From Lithospermum erythrorhizon (Eukaryota; Streptophyta; Magnoliopsida; Boraginales; Boraginaceae), in assembly GCA_019722365.1 (NCBI GenBank), contig JADFUC010001357.1:496001-560000 (forward strand): a DNA stretch of 64,000 nt, given 5' to 3'. Below are positions 48,800 to 61,678 of the stretch, in pieces. The number at the start of each line of letters is the position of its first letter. Position 1 is the stretch's first letter. Both the position numbers and the translations under genes were made by a program. The notes beneath the pieces are model-generated. The model had not been told where the DNA came from, did no database searches, and was given only the letters and a program-made list of their open reading frames with translations.

Positions 48800-49979
48800 G
48801 TTCAGGACCCAATCGAGCATACAGAAAAAATACTCCCTCCATCATATAGGGTACGTGCGAAGGTTTTGGGCCGTATCCGAAAATAGAAATTGAGGCCCTT
48901 TCATATAATTTTTTAAATACAAATTTTAATATTTATCAACTATATTTTATGGCAAAGAAATGAAAATGAAAATATCAAAATTAATTGTTAAATACTGGAT
49001 GCAAAATGTGTAGTAATATGATCATTATCAATATTTTCTATTTTCTTAAATAAATATACTATGCTTGGAGAGCTTGAGTAGTCATAGTAATTCTAAATAT
49101 ATTTGAGATAATTCATTTATAATTTTATGAAGATTTGAATAATTGAAAAAAAAAATATTCTTAAAGAAACATGAATACTTAGTAATCTTTAATTAGTAAA
49201 AGTGTATATATACATGTAGTCGATCATTGTTCAATTAGATGCAAAAGTGTATATATACAGAAAGATTCGAACCTTATACACCTTAAATTCCAAAATCTTC
49301 TACTCCCTCCATCCCTAAATATAAGACCCATTCACTTTTTTAACAAACTTTTAAAAAAATTTAAACTCATCTCACATTTTCAACTTTTTTCTTCAATTCT
49401 TTTGTTTCACAACGGGACTTAATTTAGAATTTTCAAAAAATGATCCTAGTATTGGGCGCTACTAAGGAGATTTGATTCACGAATCCATGCGAATAAGTGG
49501 GGTTCTACTTTCAAAATATATAAGATGTGAATCAAGGTTAATTTCATTCATATTATTCTAGAATAGTAGCCCTAATATAACGTGGCCATGTGTGAAGCTG
49601 GGTGACGCCACTATATATACCTACGGCTTACATTTCCACAAAGATGTCAGTTCAATTTTTGAGAATTTCTTCACTTTTTCTCATACTAATTTCGACTGCG
49701 TAAATATTTTTGTTTGAGTTTTATACGGAGTAATATTTTGAAAAGTATATTAATAAAAAATACATTTAAAATTCTTCCATTCATATTATCAAAATATTAT
49801 AAAACACAAAAAAAATATCTACTACAAAAGTCATCCATGAAAAGTAAAAAATCAAAATTTAACAATCTTGCAGATGATGAGAGTACTTGTGAATTGTGAT
49901 TACCCACGTAATAAAAATATTTTTCAAGTCTTTCAATGATAACAATCGGTAATTATTATACGATTTTACAAGAGAACTC
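48800..49979. other. Intergenic, no gene seen
   Basis: AT-rich. Two MITE-type ends in the same orientation (tactccctccat at about 48831 and 49301) do not form an inverted pair. Confidence 0.45.
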
Positions 49980-50290
49980 TTTTTTTTTTTTTGTAATTAC
50001 TGATGAATTTTATTAACAAAAAAAGGTGTAGACCACCCAGAATACATCCTTACAATTATATGATCTCCATAAACTCCTATTATGAGATCATAAATACCCT
50101 TAGTCTATAAAAGATTATGAACAAAATATATATAAGGCACTAAATACATATGATCTTAGGTCCATATAATTTTGATCCCCACTAGACAAATCTCAACCGA
50201 ACCGCCTTTCAATGGGCCCAAGTCTCCATCGGCTTGGATTAGCTCACCCATTATAGCAGTCCTTTCAGCATGGCTATGGGGGTTGAGATG
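49980..50290 (-). mobile_element. LINE-like or retroposed 3' end with poly(A)
   Basis: On the plus strand a T14 run is followed by gtaattactgatgaatttta. Read on the minus strand this is an AATAAAA signal, then about 20 bases and a poly(A) tail, as at the 3' end of a plant LINE or a processed transcript. The upstream part (minus strand) has balanced base composition, unlike the flanks. Target duplication and coding part were not found. Confidence 0.45.
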
Positions 50291-51277
50291 CTCGTAAATA
50301 AATCACAACCTCGATTCCTGGCTCGAATATCGGCTCAGCCTCACTAAACAAACCGAGACTCAAACCTTAAACTGCTATTCACACAAATTTAATCTGTCAA
50401 AAAATTCGACTGATAACTTATACGCTATCAGCCAAAGCCCATTAACCCCTTACCCTAATTCACCGCCCATTAATACCCTTAACTATTAACACCCCACCAT
50501 GCGCTCAAGCTCAATTAACCCCCTTGACGCCCAACCCAATAAATGTAATACTCAAAACCATTTATACCCTCTATTATACTTTTATATATACTTATTACGA
50601 AGGAGCATATACTCTATTGGCATCTTCCAAATCGACCCATTCTCCCCCCACACACAAAACTCCCAAAATCGTATCTCACCGGCCACCCATCACTTCGCTC
50701 ACTCCCAACCAAACCTCATCCCATCCAGAATCCTAAATCAACAACCCCAAAAGAAGCAACAACAAAAAACGAATCAAAAATGAATTTCAACCACAAAGCA
50801 AAACAAAAACGAATTAAAAGATTTGGGCGTTAATCAAGATCCGATGGTCTCGCATGTTCTAATTGTATTTAATCAATTAGGCTTCAAGCCTCCTAAAAAG
50901 TAGGCATCTAAGGTAATGTGATAAGGCTTCTAGAATCTTCCATTCCCATCCCTAAAATCAAGGCACGTAGATGCCATTAAACTCTTCCACCTTTTCTTTC
51001 AAAAGTATTAGAACATTCTAGAATTCCTACCAAAAAGCAAGATTCTAACTCCCTCTCCCACCTTTCTCCCCTGCTCACAAGGGGCGAATTTCATAATTGA
51101 ATTTCGCCTCTAATGTTTTCTACAGCTTACACTTTAACTCCTAGTTATAATTCACATTATATTGATCATACTGTCAGCAATCTATTAGCTCGACACAAAG
51201 TAATATATTAATTTACGTTAACCGAATATCAGATATTAAATAGATTACAGCGCACTTAGTAAACCATTATAACCCCT
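50291..51277. other. Intergenic, no gene seen
   Basis: C-rich on this strand over 50400-50760, giving Pro/Asn/Gln-rich open frames in two overlapping frames; this indicates composition, not coding. Unassigned, possibly part of an old retroelement. Confidence 0.4.
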
Positions 51278-54160
51278 CACTACAAGTTAAAAAAGCGGCT
51301 TGCTGCTACCGCCACCAAGGGCAAAACAACGTGTGGCAAAAACCTTATGTGGACGGCTACACGCCACGTCAGATATCACGCCGCAAAGCTTTCGACGCCC
51401 GCAGCGCAATGCTCATGCTTTGGTCAATGTCGCCACCAATGCATTTATACCCATGGAGTCACAAATGATATTTGTTACGTAGTTCGACTGCGCTAATAAA
51501 AAGCATCTATCAAATTTTGAGAGCAAAATCGCTTATTACTCCTCTTAGCGCGAAAGCGCCATTTACAAGAATAATCAATTCTTTGAAATTTTTTTCTATT
51601 ATGTAGGCTCAATAATTCTATTTTTAATATATTACATAAAATTAAATGCATAAAATGAACTATATAACAGATATACAATAATTACTATTTTTATATAATA
51701 AGTTTAAACCATCCATTACAAAATATTGGAGTAATCATTCATCAATGTTCTCTATATACAACAGAGCTGCAGTTCGGAGCAACCAAAAACTAGCTTCTAG
51801 CAGTCAATTATAAAAGATCAAATGTCTTCATCCAACAAACGAAACGAAAGCTATCAAATGTGTCGTTGTTCATTTCCGTGCATCGAATTTAACGTCCATC
51901 ACCTGAAAAAGACATATGTAAAAATTACTAAAGTTAAGATTGCAACATTTAGAACAAAGTAAAGTTAAGGTTGCAACATTTTTATCTACCTGAAGCCTCC
52001 AACTGAAGCAAGCTAATACATCCTAACTCATCGAAATAAAGGAAATATTCTATAATAATGCATCCAACTCATCAGAAATAAGATAAAAACTGACAAGCTA
52101 GAGTGATATAATTGCATCTGAATAATATGTTGGAATAAGAAAGGCATTATTAAGTATAACATACATTTGATTTAGGCTACACACTTTCCGAATTAACCGG
52201 CCCTAAGTTTTAATGCTTTTTTAGATCCCGATCTGCGAAACTCATAATTTGGATAAATGGCATCTGCCACAAAGATCTTCGAGTCATCTCGACCAAGAGG
52301 CACATTATCAACTTTTACTTCTGGATATTTGCTAACCAATACACCTTTAGAAACTGCAGTTTTTGGTATACTATCTTCACCTCTAAATAGCATGCAATTA
52401 TTAGGACAAGCATCTATCTTTTGACTAGTGAATTTTAATTCCTCTGTAATCTTTTGCTTCATACACAAAGTTCGAACTTAACCTCTGGAAGCGGCCATTG
52501 TAAATATATCAACAACGCATTCACTGATTTAATCCATCCATTAAACACCTTTTCAGAATAATACCTTAACAATAAATTATTAATTTGGAAAATTTCTGCG
52601 TACCGAATATAGTTCTACCTCACCTTCTATTAGTTCAAGACCTTTTCAGGTCATTATTGGGGACTAATCGTACGTCTCATCATAAAATGGTTCATTACCA
52701 GGATAACCCATATCCTCTCATATTATATCCCCCATGTCATTTCCCAACTCCAAATCTGTGACATTACTTTCAGACAAAGACTCAAATGGCTCTCCATGGA
52801 ACCGCCAGTTCTTATATATTTTAAGGAATCCATCTCTTAAACAAAGGTATTCTAACCTCATGTCTACCTTTTAGTGAAACGTAAGTTTAGTTACTCTGGT
52901 GTTATCAATATATTTTAGAACTCACCTTTCAAAGAAAAACAAAGTCTAGAAACGGCAATACCTGCATATGTATATTATCAAGCGCCGATCATCTGCTTCC
53001 TATCCAACTTTCACCATATTCTACAATTGAGTATTTAAAAAAAAAACAGTCATACAACAAAAATTCAATGATACACAAGTTCATCACATGGCACAAAAAT
53101 ATCCAGAAAACATCAATGACACACAACTTCATTATCACAATACTTTTTCAATATCCTTAAATTAATACCACTATTAATATAAATAATGCTCCCTCCATAT
53201 CAAACATAACCCACTTTCTTTTTCAATTGTCAAAAGTAACAAACTTTATAACCTTAATAGACACGGATAATTTTTATTCCAATTGTCAAAAATAACGAAC
53301 TTTAAATTGACCTTATTAATTTGATTTTAATCATTAAAAAATAATGAATTCTAAAATCTTAATTTGATACACACATAACTTCGATTTTAATTACACAAAA
53401 ACCTATCAATCTAAGTTATAATTTCATAAACAAGTAAATAAGACATAAATAGACTAGCATCTACACTATAATTAACAATGTTTCTCTCGATTAAAAATCA
53501 TAATCACACAATATCACACTCTAATCGATTAACTAATTAATAACAGTAATCACTCGATATCACATTCAAAGTGATTATAAAACTAATCAATAAAGCTCCT
53601 TTAATTATATTTATTTTAATTGATACATATGTTTTTTATTTTTTATTTTAGAATTTGATCAATTTTTTTTATTCTTATTATATTATTAATAATAATAATA
53701 ATAATAATAACAATTTGAAATAATTTGAATTCATCTTTGAAATATTTGTATAATATTATTTTTGTAACTTTTATTATATAATATATATATATATATTGAA
53801 AAGTAATAAAGATGACATTTAATAAGAAAAATATCAATTAAAATGAATTGAATTTAATATATATAAGTTTAAAAACTAGCTATCAATTAAAATAAATTGA
53901 ATGTAATATATATAAGTCCAAAAACTCGAGCAAAACGAAAATTAAAAATAATTTCTATTGTCATCGAGTCGCTTTGTCACCTCCTTTAATTACCTGATAA
54001 GAAGATTTTTTGGCGACAAACGTTTTGTCACAATTCGTAAACTCGTAGCAAAACAAACTATTTTGCTACGCCACCTAAATTGTGGCAAAAAGTCAGTTTT
54101 TGTCACGAATCGTCAAGGCCACGAAGATTTCGCGGACAAAAGGCCCTTTATCTTGTAAGG
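51278..54160. mobile_element. CACTA (En/Spm) element, deletion derivative, ~2.9 kb
   Basis: The left terminus CACTACAAGTTAAA matches the CACTA consensus. The right terminus, reverse-complemented, reads CCTTACAAGATAAA. Flanking triplets are cct and ctt, a near-match to the 3 bp target duplication. Subterminal regions (51300-51460 and 53985-54150) are GC-richer and packed with gtggcaaaa / ttgccac-type short repeats, as CACTA elements have. Inside is a decayed TNP2 piece and a MITE-type end (about 53189). Too short and broken to be autonomous. Confidence 0.75.
52190..52880 (-). pseudogene. TNP2-like CACTA transposase remnant
   Basis: The minus-strand frame 52860-52650 reads LRDGFLKIYKNWRFHGEP, the TNP2 leader region (family pattern: GF.. 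Y..W..HGE), with a stop inside. The frame 52468-52193 contains KIDACPNNCMLFRGED, the typical TNP2 CPN-CML motif. Downstream of it the sequence (..VPLGRDDSKIFVADAIYP..) is not one I recognise and may be a foreign segment. The catalytic core is missing. Confidence 0.75.
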
Positions 54161-54719
54161 CTTAATGCCAATGCGAGCTTAATCCTCATAATATCTCAAT
54201 TGTCTAACATTCAACATATATCTAAACTTATATTATTTTGAATATAATTAAATGTAAATAAATCCTGGTCAGACAATCAAATCATTAACTGACATATTTA
54301 TTTAGATCTAATATCTCATATTTCCAACAACAAATGCGTTTGGCCCAAATAAGGACGAGTGGTAACGATTTGTACATCGAATGTTCATCAACAGCTAATT
54401 ATATACCTATAATATACATATTCATGAATGTATTTTTTAGACCATAATATCAATGAATTATATTTCATATAAAGTGAAAACTAATATAAGTATTATTATG
54501 ACAATATACTCCTATTTAGTTTACTAATTACTAATCAATACTTACTAAATAGTGAAGATTGAATTTTCTTTAATTTCCTTTCATATTAAATTCAAGTCTA
54601 ATTAATTATTGCTTCTATAGTTTTATGACAAAAGATATTTTTATCTACGATAAAACTAATATATTATATGCTGGCCATAATAAAAAAATTAAATTCTCGA
54701 AATAATATATCCAAATCTA
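54161..54719. other. Intergenic, no gene seen
   Basis: AT-rich, no feature recognised. Confidence 0.5.
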
Positions 54720-54970
54720 TTATTCCTTCCATACTAACGATTTGTCACGCTGATGAAGGCTCCAATTGACAAACTTCTACGCTATCATCGATAAACACAA
54801 TTTTGATTTGAATAAAATTTAATGTAAATATTAAAGTACATTAAAAATATTATTATTTGATAATTTTCACCAAATATTATACAACATAAATAAAAATATT
54901 TGAATTTAACATTTAATCTGTGAAAATTCCAAATTTAAACCTTGACAATCTATCGGATTTTAGGGAGTAT
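54720..54970. mobile_element. Stowaway-like MITE, diverged
   Basis: Left end attccttccatactaacgat followed by ttgtc; right end gacaatctatcggatttta then gggagtat. Imperfect inverted repeats about 250 bp apart, of the same type as 21370-21619. Confidence 0.55.
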
Positions 54971-55840
54971 TAGATATGTAACTGATTAATTTTTTATTTC
55001 TATTGTTGAAATGTAATATAAAATATCACATAATACTTAGATATAGAGTTCTTTTAATAGTAATTTTTTGTATTAGAAAAATTAATTTTCAATTTATAAT
55101 TGAATAATTGTCATACAAAAAAATTTAGTATGAGTAGACTAATTGATTGCATTAAAATGGAATTAAGCAATTGTTATGATCAAATTAAAAAAACCAAAGG
55201 CAATATTATATCAAACACTTTTATCTATTTGCAGAAAGACAAGCTGATTATTTTTATATAATCGACAAAGATGTTGATGAATGAACATACGATAATTGAA
55301 GATGTCGTACGAAGCCGAGCAAAAACTCTTGCACATATTATAAGAGAGTAGATGACTCCAACTATATTTGAAATGTTATAGAACTTTTAGACAAAAATTT
55401 AGAACTTATTAATTATTGAATTGTTATATGAGTCTTTTTTAAAATTTTAAAACATATTTTTCATCAATAAAAAATATTATAATAAGGATAATATAGTAAT
55501 GTGAAAAGGGAAAAAACACAACTCACACTTTTATAAATGGGAGATTTACGCAATAGTTAGATGGTATAATTTAACCCTAAATGGACAACCTCAACATGCT
55601 CATCTACTTTTAATTTGTATTCGGTAATTCTCATCATTGTGAAAAAAAACATGCTCATATACTCATTTCATCAATTATATATTTTGTGTAATGTGAAATT
55701 CTCAGCATTATAAAGAAAACATGATCAGCATATATACTTATTTCATCAATTACATATTTTGTGTAGTGGTTCAGGTTGCTCATTCACATACATTATCCGT
55801 TCGGGAATGAGTAAACACTAATCAATACTATTAATCTAGT
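54971..55840. other. Intergenic, no gene seen
   Basis: AT-rich with a loosely repeated atgctcatatactcatttca motif (about 55650-55750). Nothing else. Confidence 0.45.
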
Positions 55841-56100
55841 ACTTCCTCCGTTTTTTTATAATTATCGTTTTAATCAAAAAAAATTATTTTTTTTATAATT
55901 GTAATTTTAGCATAATAAATAGTATTTTACATTTTTAATATATTTTTGATTATTTTTTCTTTTGAAATAAACAACTAACCAATAATATTGTTTAATTGAT
56001 TATCATTCTATATTTTCAATGTACTTTTTTATTATTATTTTTTTGTCATTAATCTATGTGGAAAGTACTAGTACGACAACTAAAAAAATTGAGGGAGTAA
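55841..56100. mobile_element. Stowaway-like MITE, ~260 bp
   Basis: Left end tacttcctccgttttttta and right end taaaaaaattgagggagta are inverted repeats; the internal ttatcg and acgaca extend the match. TA flanks are present. Confidence 0.75.
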
Positions 56101-57130
56101 TATAATTATGTAATTGAACCTCAAAATACGAATCATTAGTCTAATTGTAGCTATCAAAGCAGACAAACCCATGCTCCAAATTTTCCAACATGCTCTCCAC
56201 TAATCTGGACGTGTAATCCAGCGGTACGTGAAGTGGAGATAGGATGAGTACCAAGATCCACTTGAACTCACAATAACCAGTAGTGTATACTATACCATTT
56301 TAATATTATTCTATAGTATGCTTGAAATAATTTACTAGCTATCCTAGTAGCTAGTTGGGCTACTTGTAACCAAACTAATTAAATATTTCAAGACATGCCA
56401 GGATACTATCATATATTATAAGTAACATGGGGAGGGGTTGAGCAATTTATTCAAAGTTTTACCGGATATTTACATATGATATTGTCATGATTTTAAATAT
56501 CATTTTCTAAATATCTTGGAATCTTGAATAATATTGCTTCTTTTTTAGGCCAAGTACAGCAAATGATCAAATAGCAAAAGAGTAATCATTTCACACATCG
56601 TTAACTAAATCGCCACAAATTTAACACCACGTGACGTAGATCAAAATTCACGCGAGGATGAATTTTGGCACCCAAAATGGGCCCTGGCCATGAATGGAAA
56701 ATGAAGCCTCATTTATTCCATCAAGTTAGCAGCTCGCAACTGACAAATTTCATTTGGCTACTTCATATTTTTTCTCGTTTTTCAAATTGCTTTTTATACA
56801 ATAATTAAGCAAAATAAAATATATATATCACTATTTTTATTATTACGCATCTATAACAGAGACTGCGCTTTGTATTATTTGAATACCAAAAAATTTGAGT
56901 TTTTTACACTTTTCATTAATTATATTAAAAATATTATGAATTTTTTAAATTCCAAAAAAAATATTTTATGCGTAAGCGAAGATAAAGTTTATGGGTAGTT
57001 AATTGACATCCTTAATAACATCCTACGCGTCATTAGCTGGTGCCTGACGTTATTCGACGCGCCAGAAGTTCGAGCATGCCAAGTATATAAGTTAAGTCAA
57101 ATTACACTACCCGCCGCGGATGATTCATGC
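56101..57130. other. Intergenic, no gene seen
   Basis: No gene or element boundary recognised. Confidence 0.45.
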
Positions 57131-57425
57131 TGGGTATACCCAGCGCATTCGCTGGATCGATTGTGCTTTTCTATAAGCATATGTAACTGCACTAAAGATT
57201 CGTAAGGAGATCGAGAATATGTATATTAAATTTAGTTTTACATGGTCTAATCCAATTATACAGTTTAAAGAGGATTAAGTTTAAGGAGCGGTATACCCAT
57301 ATAGCATTCACTGGGATTTAAAGCTATAAAGATATGCATCCAATTCGTCATTCAAGGAACGAGAATATAAATATTAAATTTAGTTTATTAAGCGGGTCAA
57401 TCCAACGAGTATTAGGTTTATGTTA
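57131..57425 (+). repeat. ~145 bp tandem duplication, diverged
   Basis: Copies about 57131-57280 and 57281-57425 share ggtatacccа-type starts (ggtataccca), a gcattc.ctgg block, gagaatat.taatattaaattt-type segment and a ggtc.aatcca block in the same order. Substitutions are frequent. Confidence 0.6.
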
Positions 57426-57539
57426 TGATGTTTAAGTATATAAATATAAAGTCATAGTTTCAAAATTGTTATTTTTTTATACTTTAATTTATATTATTTC
57501 AAATATAAGAAGATTAAGCAATTTACAGAAAAGATACAA

Positions 57540-57612
57540 ATCGTAGACTCTTGCTAACTATGCGCTGGGGACATCGAGACTGGGACCCAAGACCTCTCAT
57601 TGAGTGCTGTGC
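57540..57612 (-). mobile_element. Possible SINE-like tRNA-derived fragment
   Basis: Read on the minus strand, an A-box-like GGCTAGCTGAAACTGG is followed about 30 bases on by GGGTCCCAGTCTC, close to a B box. It could not fold as a functional tRNA. Boundaries are unclear. Confidence 0.35.
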
Positions 57613-60600
57613 CAGTTTCAGCTAGCCTCTATTTTTTATAACGCAGCTCCTTGGGTCAAATGGTAAGTGTATAAGGCCGAATACTTACGTTGCTTTATTT
57701 TATTTCTTTTTTATTTAATCAATTAAATATCGATTAACGACAAATATTGACAATTAAGCTTGCTATTTGAAAAACGACCCATAAACGTGAATATATATAA
57801 AATATTGTTTTACCCATGCTACCTCACATAATAAGCTCGCGCTATTAAAAGACATTTTTAGAAATTTATGTTAAAATCAATCTTAGGCGCTTGGCTTAAA
57901 AGCCGCTAAAATATTTTGCAAAAGACTATTTAAATATTTTCCTTAAAAATAATCATGGGTTCATCCCAAACGAACTAACAATGATACCTTCTAGAACAAA
58001 ACTTTAGGAGGACTCTTATTGGAAGAGATTAGATCATGCTCTGAGCATCAAGATTGACTATGTGGCTGGCTGCCTAACTTTGTTTATAGACGTTAATCAA
58101 GCAAGCTATGTGTTCATGGCACTCCGTCCGTTGCTGTAGCTTTCACGAACATCTGTCAACCAGCCTAACCTACTAAAGAGTGTACTTATTATATTTAACT
58201 ACTAATTGACATTTTAGAAATATTAACGAGATATCATAAGAAAAATATATTTGTGTGGCATGGTCAAGGCCAGATAGATGTATGGCTGATGAAATAATTG
58301 AAGAGTTAGAAGATTACCATGAAAAAAGTTGACATTATTCGTTCTTTAGTTTCAAAGTTCCGAGTACAAGGAGGTAATTATCGATTTAATCTCATATATT
58401 AGATAGTTACACTATTACATATTTCCTCCATTTCAAAATAAATATTAGGACTTTTACCCAATTTGGAAATTCATAGGTTCTCACTTTGACTATTGCGAAA
58501 GTACCTAAAAAATATAACTTCACTCAAAGGCATGTAAATTTAAAATTTTATTAAAGCCGAATATGTAAAAAGAATGTAACAACAATTGTGGCTGTAGGAG
58601 TATTGGGCTTAAACGACATAAATAATATAATATAGTTCTTGAAAGTAAAAAATATTACACGTCCATCTCTAATTTTAATATCCAATCATGATTAATTTCA
58701 AAGTTCTAATGAAATCTGACATTACTATGATATGATCGCACTGGTAAATAACGATGATACTATGTGTGCTAAAATGTTCTCATACCCAAGCAGAGGATTT
58801 GAATCCTCGATGATTCAATCTCTATCTTCACAATTGAATATTTAATCATATACTAATTATAATTATTTTTTCTTTTTTTAAAACAATAATCATGTCAGTT
58901 TACGTGTTTTTATTTATAATTGATTCTTGATCCTAATAATATATCAATAATAGTACAGTAATTATAATAATAATAATGACTCCAAGACTAAACAAGGGTC
59001 TTCAGATATTCCCTTTCAAAGGCTTTTTGTGCGTGGTTCCGGATGCCTCACATTTCAATAACCATTCAACCCAATTATTGTCATATTGTGAAATAATCAA
59101 TTGAGTTTGTCACTTAAAGGTTGGTCATTGTCACTGTTGTGGTGGCATGATGGGATTGATGGCTATTGAGTACTGGTAATGGAAGCACACACTTATTCTA
59201 GATAATAATCCGTAATCAATTAATAAATCAATATATAATTATAAAATAATTTAAAGTAAATTTGAAATTAAATTTCAATTGAGTATAGGGATATACTTTG
59301 TCTCAGTCAATTTGTGTTTTTTTTTAGAAGATTACTCTATCCCTAAAAAATCGTGTCATATTTATCCTTTCATGATTAAAGAAAGAATAAATTTTACGTA
59401 GATCGATATCAAAACTTATTCAATCAAAATTACTGCAAATTAATAGAAAGTGACGCTTCAAAATACTACATCATGAGATCACCCTAATAATCCAAATAAT
59501 TCACATGCCGATCGTCTCAATGCTGTGGGTCATGAGTAGCTTCACCAATTGAGAGTTCTGCAATAACTCACCAAACCATTCTCGGCTTTATACTAGCTGC
59601 TCTTTCACTTTATAAAAGTCAAGGCTTCCTTCACCACCATTATAATAAATTCTGAAAATCTGAGATCGCATCTACGACTTTTATAAATAAATAAAATTGG
59701 GCCTTTGGAAAAATGATAAAAACAAAACAAACAAAAAGCGACATCGCTACGCGTAAATGATTATTGAGATTTTGCTCCTAATAAACCAAGATTCATGTAC
59801 GATCAGTCTCACATCGGGAGGTGGACATGGGGTAGCCACCACCATATAACCTAAGCAACTCCACTTAACACGTATCATTTATACTTCGCTTTTACGACCG
59901 CGCTTATCTCTCCTTCATGAACGCGCCCAAAGTTCATTTAATACCCTGGGTTATATTGGACATAATGATATTGTTTAATAAATATATACTACATTAAAGT
60001 TTATTCGAAGCCAAAATTAAAAAAAATAACTCATTAAAATCAAAACGCGACAATCTTTTAAGGACATGAAAGCATTTAATTTAGCAAATTGATAGCCTAC
60101 CTTTGTACCCCGATCTCACGCCTAATGGCATTCACCTGAGCCTCTATCCAAAGTTATGCCTCGCGCTCCCATTTCCTAGAGGAAAGATATTATACATGCC
60201 TCACCTTTGCCAAGCATCTAAATTATTCGAACTTTCAAGGTTGCTCAGCAATTTTCCAAGATTTAATTGTCTTTTATCGTGATGTGTAATTCCAATTAAT
60301 AAAAAAGGTCCATTTATATATAATATTTTTATCTTTCATTACTTATTTGGAATATATGTAATTCTGGTTAGTTAAAATAAATATAGGATTCCAATTAATT
60401 GCCTTTAGTATATTCATTTCCAATTAAGACTATACTCCGTATAATATTCAAATTGTACAGATGGAAACCTATATTTGCCAATTGCAACTGTGACCATCCG
60501 GATGTCAATTCCATCTTCTGGGAACTAAAGGCTTACCTCTCATCTAGTAATGAATCCTCGCTAACCTTCAAATAAAGATGTTTTAACTTTTCTAACATTT

Positions 60601-61640
60601 CAGAGACCGAATTTTTCTCAACAAGACTTTAACTTTTCAAAACCATTACTATTACGTATTTCCTCAAGACAAAAATCAAATTTTAGAAGGATAATTTAGT
60701 CAAATAACTAACCCTCCTCTAACTAACTCAACCACATATCATTCTTAACTCAACAAAATAAAACCCTTCATCATCTTCAACAAAATCAAAACTTCCAAAT
60801 TTGTTGTTCATCACTTTCTCCTCTTGATCTTAATACCATTTTGCTTTTACTCTGAACACCAATAATTTGACGGAAAATGGACTATAATGTTGGGATATTA
60901 CAAAGCTCGAATCTACATTGCAGAAAAGCTTTATCAACGTTGTACAGGCTTGTAAAAGCTAAGTGAAGTTTTACACAAACAACAAACGGATAAAAAAAAT
61001 TCGCTTCCTACGTCCAAAAAATCCAAGCATTTTTCAACCTCAGTTTCATAAAGTTCCTCGTGAGTCTCTGAATCGATTATCATGAGTTCTCATATGCATA
61101 TTCAGATCACATCAATTAAATCATTATTTCCAAATCTTAATAACATCAAATACACACCTTACTTTCTTTGCAACGGCCAAAAATTATTCTCTTTTCCAAT
61201 TTCTTTTTGAACACATCGATCATTCCTCCAATAAATGTATTTGTCATCATATAATAATCGAATTTGATAAAAGAGATGATCATGGGTTGTGAACCAGTTT
61301 GGTGGTTGGGTATTGGTTTTATTTCCAATTCTACCTTGATGAAGAACAACGGACCCAATTCAAAAACGCGCTACTGGTTTGGGGAGAGCAGTGCTAATTA
61401 TTTTCATTTATTCGACCTTCTAAATTTGATTTTTGTCTTTCAAAAAGAGCGTTGTCATTGCTGAAAGCTTCGTGTGCTTGCTTGATGTTTCAAGTACAAA
61501 ATGCATCAGTTGTGCTACTTGGGTGCGTTGAATGTTTTGTTATTGTTGAAAGCTCAAGGAAAATGCGTGTTTGAAACGAAATTAAGCCAAAATTAAAAGA
61601 TAGGAAACTTTATATGAGAGCAACGCTTCAAGTGACCATG
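57613..61640. other. Intergenic, no gene established
   Basis: About 4 kb with no protein family or RNA recognised. Less AT-rich islands occur at 59760-59960 and 60090-60260, but all frames are broken. Short open frames (61146-61464, both strands) overlap each other and lack motifs. Confidence 0.45.
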
Positions 61641-61650
61641 TTCGGAGTCA

Positions 61651-61678
61651 ATGATCACTCATCACTCATCACTCATCA
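61651..61678. repeat. Heptanucleotide tandem repeat (ATCACTC)n
   Basis: Nearly four perfect units of atcactc. Not of telomeric type. Confidence 0.9.

Noticed and set aside
48831..49330. MITE between two CTCCCTCC ends
   Set aside because: The two ends are in the same orientation, so they do not form terminal inverted repeats.
50499..50783. 94-codon Pro/Gln-rich frame
   Set aside because: Overlaps another frame of similar length on the same strand; an effect of composition, with no motif.
57613..57690. tRNA gene near ctccttgggtcaaatggtaag
   Set aside because: No cloverleaf can be formed and no matching B box is present.
58430..58600. Further Stowaway-like MITE (tttcctccatttcaaaat)
   Set aside because: The proposed right end (tgtggctgtaggagtatt) matches only over a few bases.
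59800..59870. Plant snRNA promoter (gtctcacatcgg resembling the USE, then atataa)
   Set aside because: The USE has a mismatch, spacing is off and no U1-U6 snRNA sequence follows. Similar cacatcgg motifs are common in plant repeats (also at 44417).
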